From Qingrenia yutianensis (GTDB lineage Bacteria; Bacillota; Clostridia; UMGS1810): DNA of 64,000 nt. Shown here in pieces: positions 35,701 through 46,400 of the stretch (position 1 is its first letter; the number at the start of each line of letters is the position of its first letter). Location: the NCBI RefSeq assembly GCF_014385105.1, contig NZ_JACRTE010000006.1, positions 62,001 through 126,000 of the forward strand, given 5' to 3'. A model generated the notes under the pieces. The model was not told the origin of the DNA. It ran no database searches and saw only the letters and a list, made by a program, of their open reading frames with translations. Both the position numbers and the translations under genes were made by a program.

Positions 35701-38700
35701 GATATAAATATACGTCAGGTGAGATTTTCCACAAACGGCGGTGACGGAAAGAGAATTGATTACATACGGAACGACGAAAAGGCAAATCTTTTCTGGTGCG
35801 ACGACGAAGAAGGCTTCAGCTATCCCCTCAACACACCGAATTTGTTCGGTTTTGCACAGGCGGAATTTTATCTTGCCGGCGACCCCGTAACCGACCTTGA
35901 CCGCATTGACAAAGAAAACAGCTATATTGCGCTTGAAAAAGTTGAATACGAAGGAAAGCACAACAAAGAGGGCGACGAAACCGCCGGCAAGCGCGTGCGG
36001 ATAAACGAGTGGAAATTCAGCGAGCTCGGATTTTCAAAGCTTTCCGGAGGAACACAGAGCGAATATAACCTTAATCTCGGCAAAATCAACGGCGAGGTTA
36101 TAGGCAAAACGTGCAGTCCCGTTTATACCGCGTCAGTTGACATTGACCCTCAAACGCTCGAAACCGAATTTTACCGTATCGGCGAATACGATTACAGCGT
36201 GGGTGTCCGCTATGAATTTGTGTACTCTGTAAAGTGCATAAACGGCACCGAAACGGACAAAAAGCCGATAACGTATTTTGCATTTGACAACTCGCCTCAG
36301 GGTTATATCAGCGCGGTATATTACGAGCGCAACGGTTATCCGGAATATCTTGCCGGCATCAGAGATGCGAACCAAAACACCGAGGCGGTGTTTGACGCAA
36401 AAGGCAACGATGTTACGCCCGATATTCCCGTATATACGTTTAACACCGTATACGACGACCGCACCGATATTTATGTAAACTTCACCGCGCCGTTTATAAA
36501 CGACTGCGACAGTGCCATTGCATATTTCGGCGCACCGGCGCAAAATTCAACCGATATGAAATATGCAATGCGCATAGGTGTAAGCCCCGACAGTTTATCC
36601 GTGCTTATACCGTTTGAAGTTAATGAGGCAAATGTTACGTCAAATCTTTATTACCTCGGCGATTACTTCAAAAAAGATGCGGACGACATTGCAGAAGTTA
36701 CCCTGTACTATAAATTTGAATATCCCGAACGCGGACTTTCATCGCCTGTTTATGTGCTCACTCTCCGCCGTGACAACTTTGAACCTGTATTCGACATCAG
36801 TGTTTCGGAAACCGAGTGCATAACAAACGAAGTGCTTGTTAAAATCAACTCAATAACCGACACCCAAACGGGCAAGGACGGAAGAACGGTTATCGACACT
36901 CCCGAATCGGTGCTGCGGGAAAGAGCAATGCACAGCGGCGGCATTAACTCCCTTTTGCTCGCGGACGCGGACGGAAGCGAAGGCCAAAACAGCACGCCAA
37001 ACTATTATCTTGACGCTTGGCGCATTGCCTGCGAAAATGACGATTTGAGCAAATATGAAGATTATGAAATCCGCGAAGATTACGACTACGAAACGGGCGA
37101 AACCTCATATTACATCAGAGTTCTCCCCGACATTAACGGATTTTATCACTTTACAAGCAACGGTTATATGTTTACTTCAACATATGACAATGCAAACAAT
37201 GCAAGCTGGACGGCGCTTATAAACGGCGAACTTGTTAATCTCCGCGTTAATGACTATGCCGATTTTGCACAGCTTTGCATAGACAACGTAAATCCGACAC
37301 CGCCGAAATTTATTGAAAATCCCGTATTTACGCCCAACGTATCGGACGGAAGCTTCACTGTTTCAGCAAAGGCTGAAAACACGGTAAAAAGAGCGTATTT
37401 AAAGTTTAATGACGAATACTCGTCTGAAATTTTCGACGGCTATAACAAAGACGATATATGCGCCGTTGAAAACGTACCGGGATATTTCAGCGGAGGATTG
37501 AACACCGAAAACGGCGAAATAAACGCGAAGATATACGTAAAATATCTTCCCGACACTCCCCTTTCCTCGGTGTCGCTCGTAATTGAGGACAATGCAGGAA
37601 ACAAAAGCGAATACACACACACGTTTGACACCGCTATTTTCGGCAAAAAGGCAGAGGTCACAAACACGGCAAACGAGGACGGTATCCCCGTTTACACCTA
37701 CAGCGGTGCGCTTAACTTCAGCGTTCCCGTAAAGCTTGACGGATTTGAAAACGAATACAGCGCGTCGCACGAAAATCTTCCCGTTTACAGTGACGGAATT
37801 GTGCAAATCGGATTTACCGACCTTTTCGGAGAAACCGCAAACGCGGACGTTTATGCCGACATTTTCGGCACGGCGTTCAGCCACAGCCTTAAATTTTTCG
37901 CAGACGGCAAGGAAATTTTGCCCGACGAAAAGGTAAATTCCGACATAACTGTGAAAATTGACACAAACGGAAACGAAAATATTTCGGTTGACGGCAAGGA
38001 CGAATTTACATTCACCGAAAACGGAAAGCTTACATATTCCGTTACAAACAAGGAAATCGGACAGAGCAGAACATTTGAACTTCCGATATTGAACATTGAC
38101 AAAACGCCTCCCGAGGCGATTGTTAATGTCGGCATTGACAGCGAAACAGACGCGGAAACGAACATACAGTATATTTATTCTGTGACATATTCGGTTGAGG
38201 GCTTCAGCGAGGACGGCGCATATCTTATCCCGTCGTCAAACGGTGCATCGCCCTCGTCGGTGACATTTGACAAAAATTCAGCCGAGAAAACATATACTTT
38301 CAAATTCCGCGACGAGGCTGGAAACGAAAACACCTACACTGCGGACGCATCCGACATAAGCTTTGCCGACAGGAGCGACAATAAAATTGCGTCATACCGT
38401 TTAACATACCTTTGCGCCGACAAAAACGGCTTTACCGCGCTTGAAAGCACAGGCTCCGAAAACGCGGTAAACAGTGCGGTATCGGTAAAAATCGAGGCGC
38501 TTAACAAAGACGGCGAAACCGTTTCGGCAGCCGTTTCAAAAGACGGCAGTTTGCCAAGCGGTACGGCATTGTATGAAAAAGAAAAGCTTGTCACATTCAC
38601 GGGCGAAAGCGCCGAGGACAGAACGGTTAACGTAATTTTAAGCGGTATCGGAACGGGAAATTCGATAAAAGTACCCGTTACGCTCCCTGCAAATTCAATC

Positions 38701-40455
38701 GACCTTACCGCACCGTACGGCACAGTGCGCTATGACGGAAACAACGATAATATAAAAGCATATCTTGTCACCTCGGCAACCGATTTGGCGGAGGACGGCG
38801 TATATGTGACGGGAACGCAGATAAACGGCAAAAAACTGGAATTAAAGAAAGACGAAAACGGATTTTACACCGAATTTGCGGTAAACGGAACAGGTAAGTT
38901 TGTTATGACCGACAAAGCCGGAAACATCGGCACGGTTGCTGTTGCGGTTCTCACCATAGACAAAGACGCACCGCAGATTGTAACCGAGGGCTGGCAAAGC
39001 GTTATTGACGCAGACACCGCAAGTGCGGTTGATAAGCTTCTCAAAACACCGACAAACAATTCGATAAAGCTTTTCATAACCTTTAACGAGCAGATTTCCG
39101 CAACCGAAGTTAAGGCATACGAGAACAAAGAAACGTTAAAGGAACTCACCCCTACCGACGAATATGTGAGCGCGGTATCGGGCGGACGCGCACTCACGGT
39201 GGAATTTAAGAGAAACTGTCAGGCATACCTTAAAGTGAGCGACGTGAGCGGTAACTCGGTTACGCTGTGGCGTCCCGAGGATGGCGGTATCACCGTTATC
39301 GACAAGGATATTCCCGTCATTGAAACGGGATACCCGATAATCAAAACCGAAAACAACACCGTAACGTACGAATACGTTTTTGCAAACGGCGAGGAGGTTA
39401 TGCTCCTGCAAGACCAAAAAGAGGGTCAGAACGCCGATGAAATGTATAAAAACCGCCATATTGTGACATTTGACGAAAACGGTCAGAAGATATTGAGTTT
39501 TGCCGACAGAGCAGGCAATGTGTTGAGTGTTTACCCCGTTATTTCGCAGATTGACAATTTAGGTCCCAAAATGACGGTAAGCGTTGATTACGTGGGTGAC
39601 GGCAAAACACTCACGGCAGAAGAAAGCTACAAGGCAGGCAATATATACACAAGCAAAAATGTGCGTATTCTTTTAAATGTTTCCGATGCTTCGGGCATAA
39701 AAGAAATCACGGCAACGACAAAATCGGGAAACAAACTTGATGTTAAAAATGAAAAAGTTACATTAAACCAAGGCACGGCGGACGAAAAAACATATAATTA
39801 CTATTTTGTTGTCAGCGAAAACGGTTCGTACAACATCACCGCAGCCGACATTTACGGCAACGAAAACTTTGCACAGGCAAGTGTGTCGGTTATCGACAGA
39901 ACCGCTCCGCTCCTGCTTATTAAAAACAGTCAAAACATTGTGATAAAAGAAGGCACAAGCCAAGACGACGCACAAAAACTTATTCTTGACAATGTTACCG
40001 CAACCGATTTGCAGTCGGGCGCAAACTCACCCGTCGGAAACGCATTGAAAGACGTTAACGACGGCGTGAAAATAAGTGTTGATTTAAAAAATGTAAACCT
40101 TAACAAAGAGGGAATTTACACCGCAAAAATCACGGCGTCCGACAGACTCGGCAACACCGCCGAGAAAGAGTGCTCGGTTAAAATTTCAAAGGATATTTAC
40201 AGTTTTAAAATCGGTTCGGCAAAGCTTTATGCAAACGACACCTACACCGCGCAGAAAGGCACAATACGTCTTGACAACCCGTCGGACGGCGCAAAATACT
40301 ACTATGCAAAGGGTCACAAAACCGCGGGACAGATGAAATATGCAAAATCATTTGACGCAAAATTGGGATTTGAAGCGTCGGAAAAAGGTTACTACACAAT
40401 TCTCGCACACGAAAGCAATAAAAAAATGTATTTGCTTTACGTGTATGTATATTAA
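32776..40455 (+). CDS. giant exported multidomain protein (2559 residues)
   Basis: The start is TTG with GGGAGGGG eight bases upstream. A signal peptide is clear (MKRRFTALIITAGMLANQI, ending near AFA). After an N-terminal region of ~240 residues, many Ig-like beta-sandwich units follow. Their borders are marked by recurring phrases such as DKTPPEA, DKDAPQI and DRTAPLL and by DEAGNE/DKAGN motifs, typical of bacterial Ig-like repeats. No SLH motif, sortase signal or catalytic signature is visible, so it is probably held by a partner, possibly the SLH protein whose gene follows 17 bases later. Function unknown; adhesin or surface scaffold are the natural guesses. Confidence 0.85.
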   Translation: MKRRFTALIITAGMLANQIICSNLTAFAQNGQNAYGHTVTYKPVTTLYTDGKPVKFFDAGVTEWGKVDTKTARDEAGSIKWLNENGYLLNRFGRKMYDTPMSGCFSSKGEWLTQLKGPRNRWNWTEAVSFDALNSKENRANGNVSNLYSKGDIQYFFSWKVKTVQTRWGLTGKSNDTGRTYALGEVTDSKGGGWKKYNAVADGPNLGNFNAWKDSKTFGVISFTARSDRDAQVDSYLSGAMLVGRDIQGPKISSVTVTADADGKEKIANNTITLDTVKNLKDRTVYFRVEWDEPVFFKNISESSVKDLTLKIDTIGEDSTSGMIAEAPFLKFAPSKTDGKPVMIFEYKISDPYTDTDKVTQERGFFYKFTNVTVSPKQNEMFWNNIYDISGNKFASDINGNQPAVKVTAPVGGGSAVDLIPFGIESIKISKKSGENSRFILTDDLVEINLNLNKALTGYIRSEYLPSMTLNVKNSDGEYVTITPGNNGVDRKMFINGQWVKYSYFYNNRGFVDPVMLSDDKKTITFYTAFYPECEVDGDSVKITSVSYDNEKLKDNSGYSLMNYKINQDGELSPTDLPVGDKTVISKYTVSPDKQYKIDYTAPTADISAKNISDDIILITADITDKSVQGCDASFTVKLNGSIENESIGYQASASESYTDAWQNGTNGAMSVSFSTPIVTSANGAKAYGFVKLPQNCEADKIDINVSLSDDAGNTASAQKSISAPEWLGYDTLAPSVSATVTHENINVTVTDMDSDVKYKYGFSDNDTDEPSYTEADGKSGIITPPDNLSDGEIHEKTIWITASDSKGNTSEIKKIPMKYDRSVTSLTLSEYTDKLYTNGEYPVADYHIQNAYLFWFMWIEKPANVDDLSAYITGDVLAELKNRAENYGSVFRCTDSDKSTEQYNNDFSDTVQLYNSTDVVSIVPNTDGYGEMLGENIPASETDRPLVLVMAVEKSENGETLIRTAEFNTLYNAPDINIRQVRFSTNGGDGKRIDYIRNDEKANLFWCDDEEGFSYPLNTPNLFGFAQAEFYLAGDPVTDLDRIDKENSYIALEKVEYEGKHNKEGDETAGKRVRINEWKFSELGFSKLSGGTQSEYNLNLGKINGEVIGKTCSPVYTASVDIDPQTLETEFYRIGEYDYSVGVRYEFVYSVKCINGTETDKKPITYFAFDNSPQGYISAVYYERNGYPEYLAGIRDANQNTEAVFDAKGNDVTPDIPVYTFNTVYDDRTDIYVNFTAPFINDCDSAIAYFGAPAQNSTDMKYAMRIGVSPDSLSVLIPFEVNEANVTSNLYYLGDYFKKDADDIAEVTLYYKFEYPERGLSSPVYVLTLRRDNFEPVFDISVSETECITNEVLVKINSITDTQTGKDGRTVIDTPESVLRERAMHSGGINSLLLADADGSEGQNSTPNYYLDAWRIACENDDLSKYEDYEIREDYDYETGETSYYIRVLPDINGFYHFTSNGYMFTSTYDNANNASWTALINGELVNLRVNDYADFAQLCIDNVNPTPPKFIENPVFTPNVSDGSFTVSAKAENTVKRAYLKFNDEYSSEIFDGYNKDDICAVENVPGYFSGGLNTENGEINAKIYVKYLPDTPLSSVSLVIEDNAGNKSEYTHTFDTAIFGKKAEVTNTANEDGIPVYTYSGALNFSVPVKLDGFENEYSASHENLPVYSDGIVQIGFTDLFGETANADVYADIFGTAFSHSLKFFADGKEILPDEKVNSDITVKIDTNGNENISVDGKDEFTFTENGKLTYSVTNKEIGQSRTFELPILNIDKTPPEAIVNVGIDSETDAETNIQYIYSVTYSVEGFSEDGAYLIPSSNGASPSSVTFDKNSAEKTYTFKFRDEAGNENTYTADASDISFADRSDNKIASYRLTYLCADKNGFTALESTGSENAVNSAVSVKIEALNKDGETVSAAVSKDGSLPSGTALYEKEKLVTFTGESAEDRTVNVILSGIGTGNSIKVPVTLPANSIDLTAPYGTVRYDGNNDNIKAYLVTSATDLAEDGVYVTGTQINGKKLELKKDENGFYTEFAVNGTGKFVMTDKAGNIGTVAVAVLTIDKDAPQIVTEGWQSVIDADTASAVDKLLKTPTNNSIKLFITFNEQISATEVKAYENKETLKELTPTDEYVSAVSGGRALTVEFKRNCQAYLKVSDVSGNSVTLWRPEDGGITVIDKDIPVIETGYPIIKTENNTVTYEYVFANGEEVMLLQDQKEGQNADEMYKNRHIVTFDENGQKILSFADRAGNVLSVYPVISQIDNLGPKMTVSVDYVGDGKTLTAEESYKAGNIYTSKNVRILLNVSDASGIKEITATTKSGNKLDVKNEKVTLNQGTADEKTYNYYFVVSENGSYNITAADIYGNENFAQASVSVIDRTAPLLLIKNSQNIVIKEGTSQDDAQKLILDNVTATDLQSGANSPVGNALKDVNDGVKISVDLKNVNLNKEGIYTAKITASDRLGNTAEKECSVKISKDIYSFKIGSAKLYANDTYTAQKGTIRLDNPSDGAKYYYAKGHKTAGQMKYAKSFDAKLGFEASEKGYYTILAHESNKKMYLLYVYVY

Positions 40456-40472
40456 GGAACGGGGGTGTAAAA

Positions 40473-43400
40473 ATGTTTAAACGTTTTATATCGGCAATAC
40501 TCACAATAACGCTTATGCTCACTCTTGTTCCGCCGGCGCTTGTTTCGGCAGACCAGGATGACATACTTGAAATTTCAAACCAATACATAAAGGTTATTGT
40601 AAACAGTAAAAACGGCGGTTACGTCATTTCAACGCTTGAGGGCGACATTCTCAAAAAGAGCGACAACAACGCATTTATCACGCATCGGGGCGAAAATTTC
40701 GACACATCATTCACATCGTTTAAAATCGGCAGTGACGAATATGTGTTCGGAAACAAATACGGAATTTTCGGAAACGGCACGTCCGATGTTGTCACCGAAA
40801 AATCGCCCGACGGCGAGGCAATCGTCAGCAAATGGAGCGCGGACGGCATTGCAATCGAGCAGAAAATTTCACTCGTTAACAACGGCACATCGGAACAGCT
40901 CGGCACAGCTATGATTACGTATAATGTCAAAAACAATTCGGGCAGTGCAAAGGAGATAAAAAGCCGTATTCTCATAGACAACAGGCTCGGCGAAAAGGAT
41001 TACGGATATTACGAAGTTCCCAGGCAAAAGCTTGGCGCAGGATATGAATATTTTGAATTTGAAAAGACTTGGGATTCGTCGGCAGACCCGTCGGTGACAA
41101 TGCCCTCCGACTATTTTGTGAGGGATAATCCGTATTCGTCAAACATTGTGGCATACGGAGTTAACAGCGTGTTCACCGAGCAAAAGCCGTACAAAATGAC
41201 TTTTGCGCACTGGGCAAACCTTGCGTCAACGGTGTTTGACTACACTCCCGACACAACGCTTAACTTCACAAATTCTGCTAATGACAAAAAAATCGCAGAC
41301 AGTGCATCGGCGCTTTATTACGATTTGAAAACGCTTGCACCTAATGAGGAAAAGTCGTTTTCCACGTATTACGGCGTTACGGCGAACCTTAAAAACAAGG
41401 AAAACAAAATTATCATCAATTCAACTGCACCGTCGAAGCTTGAATTTAAGGACGGCACAAACACGGTTTATCAAGGCTCGGACGGCATTGACAACGTTGT
41501 AAGAATTAACGTAAACCTTACAAATCCGAGCTTTAACGGAAAAGATTACAAGCATATTGCGGTTGTTGCATATGCGCTCGGATTTGAAACACAGCGTCAG
41601 ACGGACGGCGGAAACTGGATTGTTTACGACAATGCCGACCCCGTTTACAGCGACGTTTTAGACTTTAAATCGGGCGAAAACAGAGTTACGTATTTCGACT
41701 TTAAATTTGAGCCGAAAAACCGCGCCCAGCTCGGAAGTTTTGTTATAAAAATTTTCGATATGGACGAGGGCGTTAACGAGCTTGGCTCATATGCCGAGGA
41801 ATACTGCCTCGGTTCTTCCGAAAACCACATAATTCTCCCCGGGCGCGACGCAAGTATTCCTGCAATCACGCTCGGAAATATCGCACCCGAAATCATCTAT
41901 AACAACGACACGCGCTACATCACAGTAACGGGAAACGGCATAAGCTTTTTTAAAACAGGACTTCTAAACAAAATAGAACTCCGCGGTGACAACGGCATAA
42001 ACTACCCTGTTCCGATTGAAAATATCACCTTTGAGCAGGGAGCGGACCCGAAAAGTATGAGCATTATGCTCGAAGGCTATATGGAACCGGGACGCTATCA
42101 GCTCCATTTTATATGGAACACAAACACGGGCGAGGAGGCGTTAAACGGCGTTCCGGCCGATTTTACGTCGGACGGTATGTATGTTTTGCTGTCAAGCGAC
42201 ATTAAGTATTCAAACGCGTATTACGGCGTTGTGACCGTTCAGCGCGGAGATAACAACAAATATAATGTTATTGCATACAAAAACGAGGCGGAATTTGAGC
42301 GTGCGGACATATCCGAAGAAAAACTTTTGTTTGCACTCCGCGGTGACATTCAAAAAGACCGCACCGCCGAGAATTTTTACCGTCTTACGGGAAAAGACAA
42401 AGATGTAAACATAAATCACATCTTAAACTATCACGGCAGTGACTTTACCGTTGAGGAAAAAAGCAATGGCACGGTTGAAATTCTTATGGACGGCAAAATT
42501 ACCACCGTCGGCGCAAACACAACGGTGAGAAACGGCACGGCGGTATTCCGATTAAACGGCGGTACGGAATACATCATTCCCGAATACGACACCGACGGAA
42601 ACGTTGTGAAAAACGGTGCAATAGAAAAGTCTAACCAGGATTTTATAGAGCTTAAATGGGATAACGCTTTTGATGTTCTTACAACGGTCGGCGGATTTTT
42701 GATTGATATGAAATACGGCGTTCTCGGAAAAATTCTTGATGACGAGGACGGCAATAAAAAGTCGGACATCATATCTTTCGGCGGAAGTCTTGACCTCGGG
42801 TTTATGACACCCGGCGGTGCGGCGGCAATGCGTCAAAACACCGCGTCAGGCGCAAGATGGACGACCGAACCCGTTGAAATTCAATATGACGACAACGACG
42901 ACGGCTACACCTTCGGTCTTACATTTGACGAGGAAAACGGCGAATTTAAGTCACAGGTCAAAGAAAAGGACGTTGAGCCTGCAAACAGCGACATAAACCG
43001 TGCCGAAATAGGTGCGGAAATTCACGATGTGCTCTACGGCGGTAAAAATCCGGGGTATCTCGGCATAAATATGAATGCACACGTCACACTTCCGCAGATT
43101 GTGAAATTTTTGCCCGACAACATCGAGGGCGAATTAAGCGTTAACACAATCGGCAAAAAATACGTGGTCGGCGTGGACGCATCGGTTGAAACGGCGGCGG
43201 TTAAAATGGCGCTGTCACTGGTTGTAAGATCGTCGCCGTCGGGCGCGCCGATACCCGACAAGATGTACTTTTCCATCGGCGGATTTGAGCCGGGATTAAA
43301 TATCGACAACCTCGGCGTTGTGTGGATAACGGGCGGAGGCGGCGGCTTTGACAAGCTTTACGAAACGATATACGGCAAAGACGGCATCCCTCCCCTAACC

Positions 43401-46400
43401 CTGCTTATGCACGTTGAATTTGACATCACGAAAATTTTGACGGGCAATGCCGACCTTGAGCTTTCGCTCCGTTCACTCAAGGTTTCGTTTGACGATTTAA
43501 GCCTTAAAATGTATAAACGCGCGAAATTTATAGACGGCGGGGAAATCGCGGTCGGCTGGTATCCGAACTTTAACCTCAACCTTTCCGCGGGTGTAAATTT
43601 CTTGGACATTATGAGCGGAAGATTTACAATCACCGCGGCGGCAGGCGGTGACGACGGCGACTTTGTGGAATTTGTGTTAAGCGTCGCTTTGGGACTTCCG
43701 AAATATATCCCCATTGTCGGCGGTATGGAACTTGCCTCGGCAGAGCTTGGCGGCGGAAGTAAAAAGGTTTGGGGTTCGGTTGAGCTTTTGAGCCTTATAA
43801 AAGTGGGATTTACCTATTACTGGGGCGGAAGCATTGAGTTTACGCACGGAAATCCGAGCGGAAGCCAAAACTTTGCAACCCTCTCCGCACTTGACGGCGA
43901 GAGTGTAAAAAGAACAAAGGCGCTCTTTAACGAAAGCATAAAACCCGTTAAAATCGGCACAGACCCAAGCACCGGCGAGGAGCAGTTTGCCTCGGTCGGC
44001 GGAAATCTTTCCTACTGTGCAGGCAGTGTTGCCGTTTTGGATTTTGACGAACGGCTCAAAAACATAAACAATACGGGTATCCGTCTTTCAAGTCTTGAAA
44101 ACGGAAAAACCGAAATTATCACAAACGCGGAAAGAAACAAACATATTGTAAGTTTCGGCGAAAGAAGCGACTACATACTTTCGGTGAGCCGTACCGACGG
44201 AAAAGACATAGTTCAGAACGATATTAAAAAGTCGCTTACGGTAACAAAGAACGGTGAAAACTATGATTTAAGATATTACACCGCACCGCCTCACAACGCG
44301 GACGACAGCACAAAGACAGTGGCTCTCAAAAACGCCAATGTTAACGTTTCGGGCAATGTGCTTTATATTGCAGTCCCCAAAGCGGATGTATCGGATAACT
44401 TTGTCTTAAGCTTTTCGGACAACACCGCTTATGACACGGCGGCGATAAAGGTAAGCCCCGTATCAAGCCTTAATGCGCACACCGCAAGCCTTAACGGAAA
44501 CGTTTTAAACGTTTCGTGGGACGGCGAAAACATCGGCGAAAATGCGAAAATCATAGTTTCGGCAACCGACGGAACCGACGAAAACAGTATCGTTTTAAAC
44601 ACGTCTGAAATCTTTGCAAAAGACAAAAATGCAAGCATCACTCTCCCCGGCAAAATGCCGAGCGGAAATTACAAAGTTAAAATCACGTTGAGCGACGAGG
44701 ATATATGCTATGACACGTACGACGCGGGAAACATCTCGGTTACGAACGCAAATGCACCGACTGCACCGAAGAGCGTTTCTATGGAAAACTGCGGTGATGA
44801 CAAACTGAAAATCACAGTCGATACCGAAGATGACAATTTTGACGGTTACCTTGTTGAAATATTTGAAAACGGCAAACTTTATAACACAGGGCTTTATTTT
44901 GACAAGAACGACGAAATTATTGTCGGCGGAAGATACAGCGTCCCCGTTATCGGCGAGGACAAAAAACCGACGGGCGAAAGCGTTGACGCCGGTTATACTC
45001 CGGGCAACACATACACCGCAAAGGTGCGTCTTTGCAAAATTTACGACCCCGACAAAAACAGCGACGGCGACGAAATTTACCATTCGAGCGCCTATGTAAA
45101 TTCGCAAAGCGTGGAATTAAGAAAGTCCACACCGCCAAGAATCAGCCTTAAATACATCGGCGGTAATATCAGAATTTCGTCGGACGTTCCCGTGAGCGGT
45201 GAGCTTTACATCAACTCCGAAAAAATTGACGGAATAGACTTTGACACCGAAAAGTCGGCTGTTCATACAATAGCAGCTGCACTCCCCGACGGCGAATACA
45301 CTGCGGAATTTCACGCGGTTGACTCTGACGGCGACCACGCTGTTTTGAAAGATACAATAAATATAGACACCGAACCGCCGAAAATTTTGCTTGCATCACC
45401 TCAAAACGGCAGTACGTTTGACGGCAATACCGACGCGGTGACCGTTACGGCAACGGCAGACGCAGACGCGGTTTACACGTTTAAAATCAATGATGAAGAA
45501 GTTTCACCGCGCGAAAGCAATATTTTTGAAAACGGACTTTTAAAATGCACACTCCCGATAAAGAACGCAAAAAACCTTGCAAAAATAAACATTGAAATCA
45601 CGGCAACCGATTTGTCGGGCAACAAAACGGTGAAAAACATTGATTTGACGAATAAAAACATTTCGTCCGTGCGTTCGGTGAAAATCGAAAGCGACACTCC
45701 GATTGAAAACGGCAGAATTTCGCTCGGCGAAAACGAGAGCGCAAATCTCAAAATTTTCGGCATTTTGCCCGACGGCGGAAAAATTGATATTACAAATCTT
45801 ATGCAGACAACGCTTGACATTGCGAGCGGAACCTCCGCCGAGCTTGCCGACGCGAAAATCACTGCAAAATCGGCAGGTCAAGCGCTTATCCGCGCGAAAT
45901 TCGACCTTGGCGGAAACGAATTTTTATACGACGGCGTTGTTGCGGACGTCACCGACAAGGCGCTGATTTACACCGCGCTTGACGAGCTTATAAAAACCGC
46001 AGAAGAAACGCAGAACGACGTATACACTCAAAGCAGTTGGGACGATTTGCAAAAGGCGCTTACAAGCGCAAAACAGGTCCGTGAAACACAGGGAATTACA
46101 CAGACCGACATTGACAGCGCCTCGACCGCACTTTCAAACGCGCTTGCAAATCTCAAAAAACCGTCCGGCGCATCAAACGGCGACGGCGTCCCCTATTACA
46201 CAGTTTCGTTCAACTCAAACGGCGGAAGCAGTGTTTCGGGCAGAAAAGTAAAACGCGGTTTAACCGTTAACGCACCCGAAAATCCGGCAAAGGACGGATT
46301 TACGTTTGACGGCTGGTACAGCGACAAAAACCTCACCGTACCGTACAATTTTAACGAGAGCGTGACAAAGAGCTTTACACTTTATGCAAAATGGATTGAA